Positions 25,548 to 34,206 of a DNA stretch of 64,000 nucleotides are shown here, in pieces. Position 1 is the stretch's first letter; each line of letters opens with the position of its first letter. The notes beneath the pieces are model-generated. The model was not told the origin of the DNA. It searched no databases and was given only the letters and a program-made list of their open reading frames with translations. Both the position numbers and the translations under genes were made by a program. This DNA comes from Megasphaera elsdenii. GTDB taxonomy: Bacteria > Bacillota > Negativicutes > Veillonellales > Megasphaeraceae. The stretch lies in the NCBI RefSeq assembly GCF_020539865.1, contig NZ_JAJBQV010000002.1, positions 1 through 64,000 of the forward strand, in the 5' to 3' direction.

Positions 25548-26450
25548 CTACTTCTTTTCCATTTTATCGGATTTTTCCGATGCTTCGTGCATACTGTTCA
25601 GGGTAATCTTACTGAAGTCTTCCGGCGTCTTGTACGTCGCGATCTTCTTGAAGCCGACCCGCAGGCGGCCGCGGTATGCGGCTACGACCTTGTCGTCATG
25701 GTTCATTTCGGCGATGTAGATTTCCTGGCCATCGATGCCGACGAGACGGAAATTGCCGCTCGGCGAGATTTCACGCCAGCTGCTGGTCGCCCCGTTGAAC
25801 ATGTAGACGACGCCGGTCCGCAAGTTGTCGTAGAAGAACGTATCCGAATCGTAGAAGACGGCAATGCGGCCGATGTTTTCTGCCTGGACGTGGATGCGGC
25901 GTGTATCGTAATTGGCATCGGTCCGGTAGATGCGGTATTTATTTTCGCCGACTTGGAGCTTCATGTAAACGACATTGGTCGCTGTCGAATAAGCGACATC
26001 GGTAATCTTGCTGTCGACCGGTGCGTCTTCGATAGGCGTATCGAGTTCGCGGTCCGGATAAATCGGGTTGTACTGGGCGATGTAGACGCCGTACTTGCCG
26101 TTTTTCCTGTCGCGGCCATACGTGGCGAAAATAGCCAGGTTGCGATCGGGCAGCCATTCAAAGAAAGAAACTTTGCAACCGTGGAGATTGATGCGCTGAG
26201 GATCGCTCTTCTTTCCGGCTTCGTAAATCGTGACCCTGTCGTCGACGATAGTCGCCATAAAGCGCTTGTCATAGGAATAGAAGCTGCGGCCGTTCGGCTC
26301 CGTCCCTTCGCCCATGGCTTCCTGCTGGTTCGTGCCGCCGATCTGGAAATCCGACGTCGGCGCGAACAAGACCTGATCCAGATAGAGATAAATAGCAGCC
26401 TGGACGGCGATGCCGGCCAGAAAGACTGCGATGAACTTTCGTAATTTCAT
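25548..26450 (-). CDS. Membrane-anchored protein with beta-propeller-like repeats
   Basis: A 300-residue protein with one N-terminal hydrophobic segment (about 6-30, signal anchor) and an extracytoplasmic domain. Repeated beta-strand patterns (DDRVTIYEAG, NLAIFATYGRD, NVVYMKLQVGENKYRIY, DTFFYDNLRTGVVYMF, EIYIAEMNHDD) suggest a partial beta-propeller. I do not recognise the family. The next gene upstream encodes an exported NAGPA-type protein (10-bp gap), so an envelope or exopolysaccharide role is plausible but unproven. The C-terminus is helical and lysine-rich. Confidence 0.65.
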   Translation of the reverse strand: MKLRKFIAVFLAGIAVQAAIYLYLDQVLFAPTSDFQIGGTNQQEAMGEGTEPNGRSFYSYDKRFMATIVDDRVTIYEAGKKSDPQRINLHGCKVSFFEWLPDRNLAIFATYGRDRKNGKYGVYIAQYNPIYPDRELDTPIEDAPVDSKITDVAYSTATNVVYMKLQVGENKYRIYRTDANYDTRRIHVQAENIGRIAVFYDSDTFFYDNLRTGVVYMFNGATSSWREISPSGNFRLVGIDGQEIYIAEMNHDDKVVAAYRGRLRVGFKKIATYKTPEDFSKITLNSMHEASEKSDKMEKK

Positions 26451-26460
26451 AGCCTGCCTC

Positions 26461-27405
26461 CTACTTGACGACGAACGCCGTCGGAATCATGCGTTCACCT
26501 AAGAGGTCCGCCGGTTTATTGATGACTTTGCCATTGTAATACAGCGTCGAGCTCGACCCGCCATCCAGGTTGGCCGCGATGACGGCGCCTTCTTCATACA
26601 TGATGTTCTGGATGTCGCGTAATGTCGCCCCGACGGAATAGCCAGGCTGGCGGCCGTCGATGACCAGGAAGAGAACCGTACCGTCCTTGCGCTGGCCGAT
26701 GGCCGTGCGGGGACCGACGCCCCAGCCGCCGTCGCCGCGGGTAATCATCTTTTCACCGTTGACGATGAGGGCCGGCCCGAAGGAAATGCCTTCGACAACG
26801 TCTTTTTCTTTCAATTCGGCCTTGGAGTAATTGCCGACAATGAGGTTGCCGTCCTTGGTGAAGCCGACGAATTCATTTTCTTCCTCATCAGATGCATCTT
26901 GGCCGAGGAGATATTTACCATCGTGGAGGATGAACCCGTAAGGCTGTCGTCCCGTGCCGGTCCCATTGGCATCATAGAAGCCGCCGGCATTGATGGCCGC
27001 TACGGCGCCGACGCGTTCGGCAATGCCGCTGGTCGTATCGCCTTTTTCATCCATATTTTCAGCCGTCGCGACCTGCACACGGTGCGGGTCCGGGATTTCC
27101 AGAAGGAATCCCTTGAAACGGCTGGAATCGATATTCTTCAAGGTAAGTGTCGAGTCCGTCCGAGCTTTGAACTTGAACAGTTCCTGCTTCGGCGTCGAGC
27201 TGACGCCGCCCAAGATGGCGTCGATTTCTTCCTGCGAAAAAAGCCAGGTAATGTACTGGGGATGACGGCTCTTCAGGATAGCCCCGACGACGGTGCGCTT
27301 CAAGTTGTCGAACGGTCCGAAGAGGACGACAAACGGCGATGTCAAGGCGAAGAAAATGGCGACAAAAACAAAAAACTTACCGATTTCTTTTACGTGTTTC
27401 CTCAT
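26461..27405 (-). CDS. Exported phosphodiester glycosidase (NAGPA domain) family protein
   Basis: A 314-residue protein with an N-terminal signal anchor (about residues 10-32) and a C-terminal phosphodiester glycosidase/NAGPA domain (about 105-312). Domain signatures are AAINAGGFYD, GPALIVNGEKM, GPRTAIGQRKDGTVLFLVIDGRQPG (given here as PRTAIGQRKDG and LVIDGRQPG), and AANLDGGSSSTLYYNGK. The human homologue uncovers mannose-6-phosphate; bacterial members cut sugar-phosphodiester links, for instance in wall glycopolymers. It lies 23 bp after a polysaccharide deacetylase, so wall or capsule modification is likely. The substrate is unknown. Confidence 0.88.
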   Translation of the reverse strand: MRKHVKEIGKFFVFVAIFFALTSPFVVLFGPFDNLKRTVVGAILKSRHPQYITWLFSQEEIDAILGGVSSTPKQELFKFKARTDSTLTLKNIDSSRFKGFLLEIPDPHRVQVATAENMDEKGDTTSGIAERVGAVAAINAGGFYDANGTGTGRQPYGFILHDGKYLLGQDASDEEENEFVGFTKDGNLIVGNYSKAELKEKDVVEGISFGPALIVNGEKMITRGDGGWGVGPRTAIGQRKDGTVLFLVIDGRQPGYSVGATLRDIQNIMYEEGAVIAANLDGGSSSTLYYNGKVINKPADLLGERMIPTAFVVK

Positions 27406-27428
27406 AAGTAACCTCGAAAATAATAAAG

Positions 27429-28238
27429 TTAGCGTTCTTCATACTGCGGTGTCGTGACGCGCTGCTTGAAGTTTTCTATATCGACGGCATTGCCGATCCA
27501 GATGCGCTTGACCGCATAGGGGTTGTCCCCGTATTTGGCCCAGCCCGGATCCATCGTAAAGGCCAGTTTAATGCCGGCTGCCTTCAGGACATCGCCGGCG
27601 CTCTTTGTATAGCCGCCATAGGGATAGCAAAAATATTCATTGGTAATACCCAGCTGTTCCTTGAGTTCAGCCTGGCTCTTCTTGATTTCATCCGCAAAGG
27701 TATGCCCTGTCATTTCCGTCGCCCGTTCATGGTGGTAACTGTGAGACGCGATAGTCAAGCCGGCAGCCTTCATTTCCTTGACCTGCTGCCAGTTCAGGCG
27801 CGTCGCCTGGTCCGTATCATACGTCGGCACGAAGACAGTACCGGCAAAACCATATTCCTTCAAAACAGGCATGACGATGCTGTACGTATCGGGATAACCG
27901 TCGTCAAAGGTGAGGACGACCGGCCGGACCGGTACGGGCTTGTTATGCACCATATAATCGTAGAGCTGGTCCAGGGTAATGGGATGGAAGTCGTTGTTCT
28001 TCAGGAATTTCATCTGTTCCCGGAAGTGCGATTCCAAAAGGACTGCATCGTTATCGGGTACATCGCCGATCATATGATACATCAGGACCGGGATGCCCTG
28101 CTTAGGCACGGCCATTTCTACCTGCCGTTGCTGTGCCTTGTCCGCCTTGGCCGTATCGCCGCCTTGCGTCCCCGGCGTGCAGCCGGCCAGCATAAAGCAG
28201 CACAAGATGGCCAGGCAGGCCCATTTCCATATACGCAA
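27429..28238 (-). CDS. Polysaccharide deacetylase lipoprotein
   Basis: A 269-residue exported enzyme of carbohydrate esterase family 4 with lipobox MLAGC. NodB-domain motifs are VVLTFDDGYPDTY (metal and base Asp), SHSYHH (metal His pair, H-S-x-x-H) and YPYGGYTK. It should remove acetyl groups from a cell-surface polysaccharide or peptidoglycan in the periplasm. The start is a TTG at 28238 with GAGGGG about 9 bp upstream. It is 18 bp downstream of the hydroxyacid dehydrogenase gene and precedes the NAGPA protein. Confidence 0.88.
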   Translation of the reverse strand: MRIWKWACLAILCCFMLAGCTPGTQGGDTAKADKAQQRQVEMAVPKQGIPVLMYHMIGDVPDNDAVLLESHFREQMKFLKNNDFHPITLDQLYDYMVHNKPVPVRPVVLTFDDGYPDTYSIVMPVLKEYGFAGTVFVPTYDTDQATRLNWQQVKEMKAAGLTIASHSYHHERATEMTGHTFADEIKKSQAELKEQLGITNEYFCYPYGGYTKSAGDVLKAAGIKLAFTMDPGWAKYGDNPYAVKRIWIGNAVDIENFKQRVTTPQYEER

Positions 28239-28256
28239 ATTGTACAGCCCCTCTCG

Positions 28257-29234
28257 TTAAGATTCTTCGCTGTCCCGCAAGGTCACAACGGGCAGCTCGT
28301 CGTAATGGCCGGCCATGAACAGGCGGATGTACCGTTCAGCGTTATCGCGGACAGCCTTGTCGGCTTCGACGGAATGGAAGCAAACGCTGGGCGTGAGCAG
28401 GAATTCCGGCCGGGCAATCATTTTGAGCAGCATCGGACTCGGATGTTCCATAGACAATACGTCCAAAGCGGCACTGCGGATGTGGCCATCGTCAACAGCA
28501 TGATAAAGAGCCGCTTCGTCTGCCAAACCGCCGCGGCAGCAGTTGACGAACATAGACCCTTCCTTCATTTCCTCGAACTGTTCGTCCTGGAATATGTAGC
28601 GTGTCGTTTCATTGAGCGGCATGTGAAGTGATACGACGTCGCTGGTCTGAAGAAGCTTGTCAAAGTCGACGGGACGGACACTGCGCTCCATCATGACTTT
28701 TTCACTGACAAAGGGATCATAAGCCTGGATTTTGCATCCAAAAGCCTGGAGACGGGCGGCGACGGCACGGCCGACATGGCCAAATCCGACGAGGCCGATG
28801 AGATTGCTGCTGACACGGTGGAGCGGCCAGGGAACGGACCCGTATTCCCAACGGCTGTTGGTACGGATATCGCTCTGGTATTCCGGCAGCTGGCGAATGA
28901 GGGCCAGAATCATGGCACACGTATGATCGGCAATGTCATCGACACAGTACGACGTATTGTTGATGACCATGACGCCCTTTTCACGGGCAGCCTCCAAATC
29001 GACATTATCCGACCGCGTCGCTAAGACGATAATCAATTTCAAATCATCTAATTCTTTCAGAAGGGAAGCCGTAATCGGTTCGGACTTACAGATGATAATA
29101 TCTGCATCTTCGAGCCTGTCGGCCATTTCTTCTTCATCTCCGGGAGGACAATATTCAACGCGCGCTACATCGCGCAGTCTCTCTCCAAAATCATCTTCAT
29201 CCTGACGTCCTGTCAAAACACTTATGTGATACAT
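28257..29234 (-). CDS. D-isomer-specific 2-hydroxyacid dehydrogenase family protein (CtBP-like)
   Basis: A 325-residue protein with the catalytic and NAD-binding domains of D-2-hydroxyacid dehydrogenases. LVGFGHVGRAVA is the Rossmann motif, VNCCRGGLADEAAL carries the catalytic Arg, and the Glu lies in LDVLSMEHPS. The usual catalytic His (TPH) is replaced: the text reads LLTPSVCFHSVEA, with Ser in that place and a His three residues later. It may have altered activity or act as a sensor, as CtBP does. The ATG at 29234 has AAGGGG 8 bp upstream. It is the first gene of the envelope cluster. Confidence 0.85.
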   Translation of the reverse strand: MYHISVLTGRQDEDDFGERLRDVARVEYCPPGDEEEMADRLEDADIIICKSEPITASLLKELDDLKLIIVLATRSDNVDLEAAREKGVMVINNTSYCVDDIADHTCAMILALIRQLPEYQSDIRTNSRWEYGSVPWPLHRVSSNLIGLVGFGHVGRAVAARLQAFGCKIQAYDPFVSEKVMMERSVRPVDFDKLLQTSDVVSLHMPLNETTRYIFQDEQFEEMKEGSMFVNCCRGGLADEAALYHAVDDGHIRSAALDVLSMEHPSPMLLKMIARPEFLLTPSVCFHSVEADKAVRDNAERYIRLFMAGHYDELPVVTLRDSEES

Positions 29235-29330
29235 TATCACTGCCCCTTTTCTATAAACAAAGATTTAGTCATAAAGATACACCTAATTATATACCATATA
29301 AAAGTCAATTATCAAGTCCTTACGCCGTCC

Positions 29331-29360
29331 TTGACGGAGTTGTAAAAACTCTGCTATAAT
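29331..29360 (+). promoter_or_regulatory. Promoter for tRNA-Ser
   Basis: TTGACG (29331-29336), 18 bp spacer, TATAAT (29355-29360), 11 bp before the tRNA. Confidence 0.75.
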
Positions 29361-29371
29361 AGTTTCGTTAT

Positions 29372-29460
29372 GGAAAGGTGTCCGAGTGGTTTAAGGAGCT
29401 AGTCTTGAAAACTAGTGATGCGGCAACGCACCGTGGGTTCGAATCCCACCCTTTCCGCCA
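29372..29460 (+). tRNA. tRNA-Ser (anticodon TGA)
   Basis: An 89-nt class II tRNA with acceptor arms GGAAAGG and CCTTTCC, a long variable arm (GCGGCAACGC region) and TTCGAAT in the T loop. The anticodon loop CTTGAAA gives TGA. The CCA end is encoded. A hairpin terminator follows at 29467. Confidence 0.95.
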
Positions 29461-29466
29461 GTTTCT

Positions 29467-29518
29467 AAAAGGGCACTGTCGCACGAAGGCTTCTACCATC
29501 ATGCGAGGGCCCTTTTTC
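29467..29518 (+). terminator. Terminator after tRNA-Ser
   Basis: AAAAGGGC (29467-29474) pairs with the GCCCTTTT near 29509-29516, with further pairing of CGCA and TGCG inside, and a T run follows. Confidence 0.7.
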
Positions 29519-29582
29519 TTTAATGTTTGAGGTTTTAAATTTAAAAGCATCCACATCAAATATCAAACTTTCAACTTCAAAC
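29519..29582 (+). repeat. Dispersed AT-rich repeat, copy 2
   Basis: Contains TTTTAAATTTAAAAGCATCC, ACATCAAATATCAAAC and TTTCAACTTCAAAC. It matches copies at 21021-21085 (inverted) and 46759-46826. Confidence 0.7.
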
Positions 29583-29625
29583 TCAAAAAAGGGCTTGTCG
29601 TCGTGCGATAAGCCCTTTTTTGAGT
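29581..29625. terminator. Long palindromic bidirectional terminator
   Basis: Arms 29581-29600 and 29606-29625 are complementary over 20 bp with one mismatch, loop TCGTG. The A6/T6 runs lie inside the arms. Same GGGCTTGTCG core as at 2631. Confidence 0.75.
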
Positions 29626-29646
29626 TATTAGCCATTAGCTGTTAGC

Positions 29647-29670
29647 AAGGGCCCCAATCGGGGCCCTTTT
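29647..29670. terminator. GC hairpin before hydE 3' end
   Basis: AAGGGCCCC, AATC, GGGGCCCTTTT. A 9-bp perfect stem; together with the hairpin at 29581 it repeats the paired arrangement at 2631-2697. Confidence 0.65.
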
Positions 29671-29740
29671 ATGATTTACCATCTGTAGGGGCTTGCACGT
29701 GGCAAGCCCGATTCAGGATATGTACAAGGACGCTTCCCAC

Positions 29741-30820
29741 CTACTTTTTATGGAAAAAGTGAGGCGAATCGCCCCATTGTCCCAGGCCGATGGTGTCGCC
29801 TACGGAGGCGACGCGGGCGCTGATACAGTTCTTGCACTGGTCCGGTACTTCATCGACACAGGGTTTGTTATCGTACAAGAGGTACTGCGGCCGGTATTTG
29901 GGTACCGTGACGATGGGCATGAGGACGTTGGCCCCGGCTTTGAGTCCCAGTTCCCGTCCCAAAGGATGGAGAGCCTGAAGGGCCGTCGTAGCCGCGATGT
30001 TGACGTCGGGCAGGAAGAGACGCGTGACGGCAATCATCTTGAGGCCCAATTCCAGGCGGCGCTTCTTTTCTTCGGCACTGTCCATGCCGTCGGCCAGGAC
30101 CTGCTTGCCAACAGGCGTATTGTGGTGGACGACGTACGGACCCATGCCGATCATGTCGATGTCCATGTCCCGATAAAAGAGGATGTCATCGGCCAAATCG
30201 CCCAAGGTCTGTCCGGGCAAGCCGATCATGTCCCCGGTCCCTACTTGATAGCCAATGCGGCGCAGGCTGTCCAGGCAATCCTTACGGACTTGCCAGCGGT
30301 GATGGCCGTCCTGAGGATGGAGTGTCGCGTAGAGGTCGGGATTGCTCGTTTCGATGCGCAAGAGATAGCGGTGGGCACCGGCGTCGAACCAGCGACGGTA
30401 CGTTTCTTCCGTCTGTTCGCCGACGCAGAGAGTCAAGCCCAGTTCGCCGTGACTCAAGGCCTTGATGTCCCGGACAAGGCCTTCGACGTAGTCGATGAAG
30501 GCTTCGTCCTGCCGCTCGCCGGACTGGAGGGTCAGGGAACCATAGCGATTCTTCCAAGCCCAGCGGGCCATGGCCAGGATATCGTCGCGCGGCGTATCGA
30601 AGCGTTCCACTTCGTCGTTGCTCTTGCGGATACCGCAGTATTTGCAGTCTTTGATGCAATAATTGGAAAATTCGATAAGGCCCCGGTAATAAACGACGCA
30701 GCCCACGTTGGCAGCTTTGACGGCATAAGCCGCATCATAGAGCGCCTGGAGTTCATCAGGATCGGTAATCGAGAGAAGCGCGATCAAATCGTCGCGGGTT
30801 TTCGGTTGTGAAATAGTCAT
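29741..30820 (-). CDS. hydE: [FeFe]-hydrogenase maturase HydE (radical SAM)
   Basis: A 359-residue radical SAM enzyme of the HydE family, one of three maturases (HydE, HydF, HydG) that build the H-cluster of [FeFe]-hydrogenase. The CX3CX2C iron-sulfur motif is NYCIKDCKYCGIR. SLTLQSGE, LRIETSNPDLYATLHP and GTGDMIGLPGQTLGDLADD are typical. The TIM-barrel family also includes BioB and PylB, but HydE fits best. RBS AAAGGAG precedes the ATG. It lies 24 bp after the uracil permease gene. No hydG, hydF or hydrogenase is nearby, so the system is split in the genome. Confidence 0.85.
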   Translation of the reverse strand: MTISQPKTRDDLIALLSITDPDELQALYDAAYAVKAANVGCVVYYRGLIEFSNYCIKDCKYCGIRKSNDEVERFDTPRDDILAMARWAWKNRYGSLTLQSGERQDEAFIDYVEGLVRDIKALSHGELGLTLCVGEQTEETYRRWFDAGAHRYLLRIETSNPDLYATLHPQDGHHRWQVRKDCLDSLRRIGYQVGTGDMIGLPGQTLGDLADDILFYRDMDIDMIGMGPYVVHHNTPVGKQVLADGMDSAEEKKRRLELGLKMIAVTRLFLPDVNIAATTALQALHPLGRELGLKAGANVLMPIVTVPKYRPQYLLYDNKPCVDEVPDQCKNCISARVASVGDTIGLGQWGDSPHFFHKK

Positions 30821-30844
30821 AGACGAAACTCCTTTCAGGCCGCC

Positions 30845-32110
30845 TTATTCGTTGGCCCAATGGATTTTTTCAAAGAACAAGAAAATGAGGCTCATGACCA
30901 TAGCGACGACCGTAGCCAGGCCCATGCCTTTAAGCTGTACCGGACCGAGGACAATCGTTGCCCCGCTGAGGCCGGAAATCATGGTGACAGCCGTGAGGAT
31001 GAGGTTCTTCGAGCGCGTATAATCGACTTTCTTTTCGACAAGCATGCGCAGGCCCGAAGCGGCGATGAAGCCGAACAGGAGGATGCAGACACCGCCCATG
31101 ACCGGCGTCGGGATGGCGTGGATGAGGGCTGCGATCTTGCCGACGAAGGAGAAGAGGATGGCAAAGACAGCAGCGCCGCCGATTACCCACGTACTGTATA
31201 CGCCGGTAATGGCCATGACGCCCATGTTTTCACCATACGTCGTATTCGGTGTCGAACCGACCAGGCCGGACAGGACGTTGGACAAGCCGTCGGCAAAGAG
31301 GGACCGGTGCAGGCCCGGGTCCTTGATGAGGTCGCGGCCAACGATATCGCTGGTGACGAAAAGGTGTCCCAAGTGTTCGGCCAAGACGACGAACAGGGCC
31401 GGCATGATCATCATGATGGCGCTAAAGTTGAATTCCGGCTTATAGAAGGTCGGGAAAGCAAACCAAGGCATTTCCTGGACATGGGTCCAATCGACGACGC
31501 CCATGAAGAAGGACAAGATATAGCCAGCAATGACGCCGATGAGGATGGGGATGATACCGATGAAGCCCCGGCCGAGAACAGTAGCCAGGATGGTGACGAC
31601 CAAAGTGAATGTCGAGATGATCATAGCCGTTTCATTGGACATGCCCTGGACTTCGCCCATATACCCGGACATATTCATGGCCAGCGGCGCCAGTTCCAAG
31701 CCGATGATGGCGACGATAGAACCCATGGCAGCCGGCGGGAAGAGGACGTCGATCCACTTCGTGCCGACCTTGTCGACAATCGCCGCCAGTATCATAAAGG
31801 ACAGGCCGAAGACGATAAAGCCCCCTTGGGCATCGCCATAGGACATGCCCGGCGTCGAGCAGACGGCCAGGACCGGTGAAATGAAGGCAAAACTCGATCC
31901 GAGGTAAGCCGGCAGTCTCCATTTACAAATAGTCAAGTAAATAAGCGTGCCGACACCGTTCATGAACAGGGCCGTCGCCGGGTCGACGTGGAGCAGGAAC
32001 GGTACCAGTACAGTCGAGCCGAACATAGCAAAGAGATGCTGTAAACTCAGAGGAATCGTCGGCAGAATAGGCAGCCGTTCTTCCACATGTATAATTTTTC
32101 GTTGTTCCAT
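30845..32110 (-). CDS. uraA: Uracil permease (UraA, NCS2 family)
   Basis: A 421-residue inner-membrane transporter of the NCS2 nucleobase:cation symporter family with about 12-14 helices. PLSLQHLFAMFGSTVLVP at the N-terminus and LAEHLGHLFVTSDIVG and GSTPNTTYGENMGVMA in TM8-TM10 carry the conserved Glu and Asn residues that bind uracil in E. coli UraA. The specificity for uracil rather than xanthine follows from those motifs. No pyrimidine riboswitch or attenuator lies upstream; the gene starts 21 bp after an ftsW-like gene. RBS AGGAGG lies about 11 bp before the ATG. Confidence 0.9.
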   Translation of the reverse strand: MEQRKIIHVEERLPILPTIPLSLQHLFAMFGSTVLVPFLLHVDPATALFMNGVGTLIYLTICKWRLPAYLGSSFAFISPVLAVCSTPGMSYGDAQGGFIVFGLSFMILAAIVDKVGTKWIDVLFPPAAMGSIVAIIGLELAPLAMNMSGYMGEVQGMSNETAMIISTFTLVVTILATVLGRGFIGIIPILIGVIAGYILSFFMGVVDWTHVQEMPWFAFPTFYKPEFNFSAIMMIMPALFVVLAEHLGHLFVTSDIVGRDLIKDPGLHRSLFADGLSNVLSGLVGSTPNTTYGENMGVMAITGVYSTWVIGGAAVFAILFSFVGKIAALIHAIPTPVMGGVCILLFGFIAASGLRMLVEKKVDYTRSKNLILTAVTMISGLSGATIVLGPVQLKGMGLATVVAMVMSLIFLFFEKIHWANE

Positions 32111-32131
32111 AAAATCAAAAGCCTCCTAAAT

Positions 32132-33424
32132 TCAATGCCCCATAAAGGGCGGCCGCAAAGCCTGCCGGGCCTGTTGGGCACTCATATCCTGCGCTTTCGC
32201 CGCGTCGATATAATTATCATAGCTGACGCGCAACAAGAGCGCCGCAGAAATCAGGTTCAAAATAAGGGATGAACCGCCGTAACTGATGAAGGGCAGCGGG
32301 ACGCCGACGACGGGAAATAAGTCTGTGACCATAGCCATGTTGACCAGGCCCTGGCCGCCGAGGGAAAAAGTAATCCCCATGGCCATGAACATGCCAAAGC
32401 GGTCCTGGCAGGAGCCTGCCGCCTGGACGCCGAAATAAATCAAGGCAAAAAACAAGAATAAAACCAGGATACCTCCCAAAAGGCCCCATTCCTGGCAAAG
32501 GATGGCATAGGCAAAGTCCGTATGGGCTTCGGGCAGGTAACTGAACTTGCTGATGCCCGTCCCCATGCCCTGGCCCCAGACGCCGCCGGACCCGATGGCG
32601 ATGAGGCTCTGGGTTATCTGATAGCCGATGGTTTTCTTATAGTCTTCAGGATATATCCAGGCCCGGATGCGGTCTTTCTGGTAATCATGTCCAAAGAAAT
32701 AGAAGGCCGTGCCGATGACGATGGCGCCTACCAGAATGGACAAGAATATTTTCTTATACGACCAGTGCCGGTCATAGAGGGGGATGCCGCTGCAAAAGAG
32801 CATGAACGCCGGCGGCATGACAAGGACGATAGCTGTGCCAGCATCAGGCTGGACCAAAATGACAGCGGCCAGGAACAGAGATGGCAAGAGACAGAGCAGG
32901 CCATAGCTCTTGAAGAGCTTTTCCTTTTTTAACAGCACCGGCGCCAAGGGCTCGATGCGCCACCTTTCGGTGAACCCTTCGACGACAGCCTGAAGGTCAC
33001 CGTGACATTCCCAAAAGAAAGTCAGCGCCGCAGCCGTGCAGATGATGGCTGCCAGTTTGGCGAATTCCGACGGCTGGAAAGAGATGACACCATAGCCCAG
33101 CCAGCGCTGGGCACCGTTGACGGTGATACCGATGGCCTTGACGGCAAAGAGCAGTAAGGCACTGAGCAGGACCAGCCTGCCGCACCAGCGCCGCAGCCGC
33201 TGATACCCCAGTTTCCAGATACCGGCAGCAGCTATCAGGCCTAGACTTAGGAAATCGATTTGCTTAAACAGATAACCGTAAACCGTGCTTCCCCCATCGA
33301 GGACAAAAGTCGAACTGAGGATATTTTCCATGCCGATGACGATGAGGCACGAAAAAATCCCAATCAGCCAGAGGACGTTAGTCCTCCGGCGCCGGGTCCG
33401 GACGGTCAGTCTGGGTTTTAACAT
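32132..33424 (-). CDS. FtsW/RodA/SpoVE family peptidoglycan glycosyltransferase
   Basis: A 430-residue SEDS-family membrane protein with about ten helices. SEDS proteins polymerise lipid II together with a partner PBP, at the septum (FtsW) or the side wall (RodA). Signatures include GAQRWLGYGVISFQPSEFAKLA, given here as GAQRWLG and FQPSEFAKLA, QPDAGTAIVLV, and the C-terminal GVPLPFISYGGSSLI. The PF-ISYGG motif fits FtsW/SpoVE. I start at the ATG at 33424 (AAGGAAG about 9 bp upstream); it overlaps the 3' end of trmB by 47 bp. No penicillin-binding protein is adjacent. Confidence 0.88.
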   Translation of the reverse strand: MLKPRLTVRTRRRRTNVLWLIGIFSCLIVIGMENILSSTFVLDGGSTVYGYLFKQIDFLSLGLIAAAGIWKLGYQRLRRWCGRLVLLSALLLFAVKAIGITVNGAQRWLGYGVISFQPSEFAKLAAIICTAAALTFFWECHGDLQAVVEGFTERWRIEPLAPVLLKKEKLFKSYGLLCLLPSLFLAAVILVQPDAGTAIVLVMPPAFMLFCSGIPLYDRHWSYKKIFLSILVGAIVIGTAFYFFGHDYQKDRIRAWIYPEDYKKTIGYQITQSLIAIGSGGVWGQGMGTGISKFSYLPEAHTDFAYAILCQEWGLLGGILVLFLFFALIYFGVQAAGSCQDRFGMFMAMGITFSLGGQGLVNMAMVTDLFPVVGVPLPFISYGGSSLILNLISAALLLRVSYDNYIDAAKAQDMSAQQARQALRPPFMGH

Positions 33425-34082
33425 GGGCAATCACTTCCTTGGGACGCGTAGCGACACAATGGAAAATGGGCTGTCCCTTGGCGCTGAACTTCGCTTCATA
33501 TTCCGTCATGGCTTCATTCAAAATCGGACTGTTATGCAAATCATAAGTTACTTCCGATAAGGGCCAGCCACATTCCCGAAACTCGTCGAGGGTGAAGTCG
33601 AAGAGGCCGGCATTATCAGACTTGAAGTAAATCTTTCCGCCTTCCCGGAGGAGCCGTGCGTAGCGGTCGAGAAAACCGCGGTACGTCAGGCGCCGTTTGG
33701 CATGGCGCTTCTTAGGCCAAGGATCGCAGAAGTTGATGAAGAATCGGTCCACTTCCTCAAGGGCAAAAATATCTTCCAGACGGGCTACGTCAAAGCGCAG
33801 GAGCTGGACATTATCCACTTCGGCAGCGGCACACTTCTTGCCGGCATAATAGAGGACGCCGACTTGGATCTCGATGCCGATAAAATTGACATCCTTGTGG
33901 ATCTGGGCCATTTGGGAAATGAAATTTCCCTTCCCCGTCCCCAGTTCGACCCACAGCGGCGCATCAGGATTCTTAAATAGGGACCGCCATTTCCCCTTAT
34001 AGCTTTCACAGCTTTCCAAATGGAGAAAATCACTATAATCCTTGATAGCCTCGTCAATCCACGGTTTTCTTCGTAAACGCAT
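33378..34082 (-). CDS. trmB: tRNA (guanine-N7-)-methyltransferase
   Basis: A 234-residue SAM-dependent enzyme that makes m7G46 in the variable loop of tRNAs. MRLRRKPW at the N-terminus, VELGTGKGNFISQMA (SAM motif I), GIEIQVGVLYYAGKKC, FINFCDPWPKKRHAKRRLT, and the C-terminal TEYEAKF are all family hallmarks. The start at 34082 has AGGAGG 4-5 bp upstream; an earlier ATG at 34112 would place that site inside the gene. It overlaps the next gene by 47 bp. A hairpin with GAACCCTTC/GAAGGGTTC arms lies just upstream (34111-34158). Confidence 0.93.
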   Translation of the reverse strand: MRLRRKPWIDEAIKDYSDFLHLESCESYKGKWRSLFKNPDAPLWVELGTGKGNFISQMAQIHKDVNFIGIEIQVGVLYYAGKKCAAAEVDNVQLLRFDVARLEDIFALEEVDRFFINFCDPWPKKRHAKRRLTYRGFLDRYARLLREGGKIYFKSDNAGLFDFTLDEFRECGWPLSEVTYDLHNSPILNEAMTEYEAKFSAKGQPIFHCVATRPKEVIAHVKTQTDRPDPAPED

Positions 34083-34206
34083 TGTACCTCCTATGTAAAA
34101 AAAATCACTCATCGTACAAGAACCCTTCAGACCTGCTGTACAAGCCGAAGGGTTCCATGCTAACTTTTTCAGACTTATTTAATTATAAAAAATGTCGGCG
34201 CCGGTG

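Larger units (their letters stand above)
29461..29740. other. Intergenic hairpin and repeat stack after tRNA-Ser
   Basis: A tRNA terminator (29467-29518), AT-rich repeat copy 2 (29519-29582), a near-perfect 20-bp palindrome (29581-29625), a GGGCCCC/GGGGCCC hairpin (29647-29670) and a GTAGGGGC palindrome (29688-29714). No gene is supported. Confidence 0.75.

Noticed and set aside
29741..30820. Biotin synthase (BioB) or PylB assignment
   Set aside because: The motif order and the C-terminal half fit HydE better; BioB hallmarks such as the second cluster Cys set are not apparent.
34111..34158. Hairpin with GAACCCTTC/GAAGGGTTC arms as a terminator or riboswitch before trmB
   Set aside because: The stem is not followed by a T run at the right distance on the minus strand, and no known riboswitch motif is seen.
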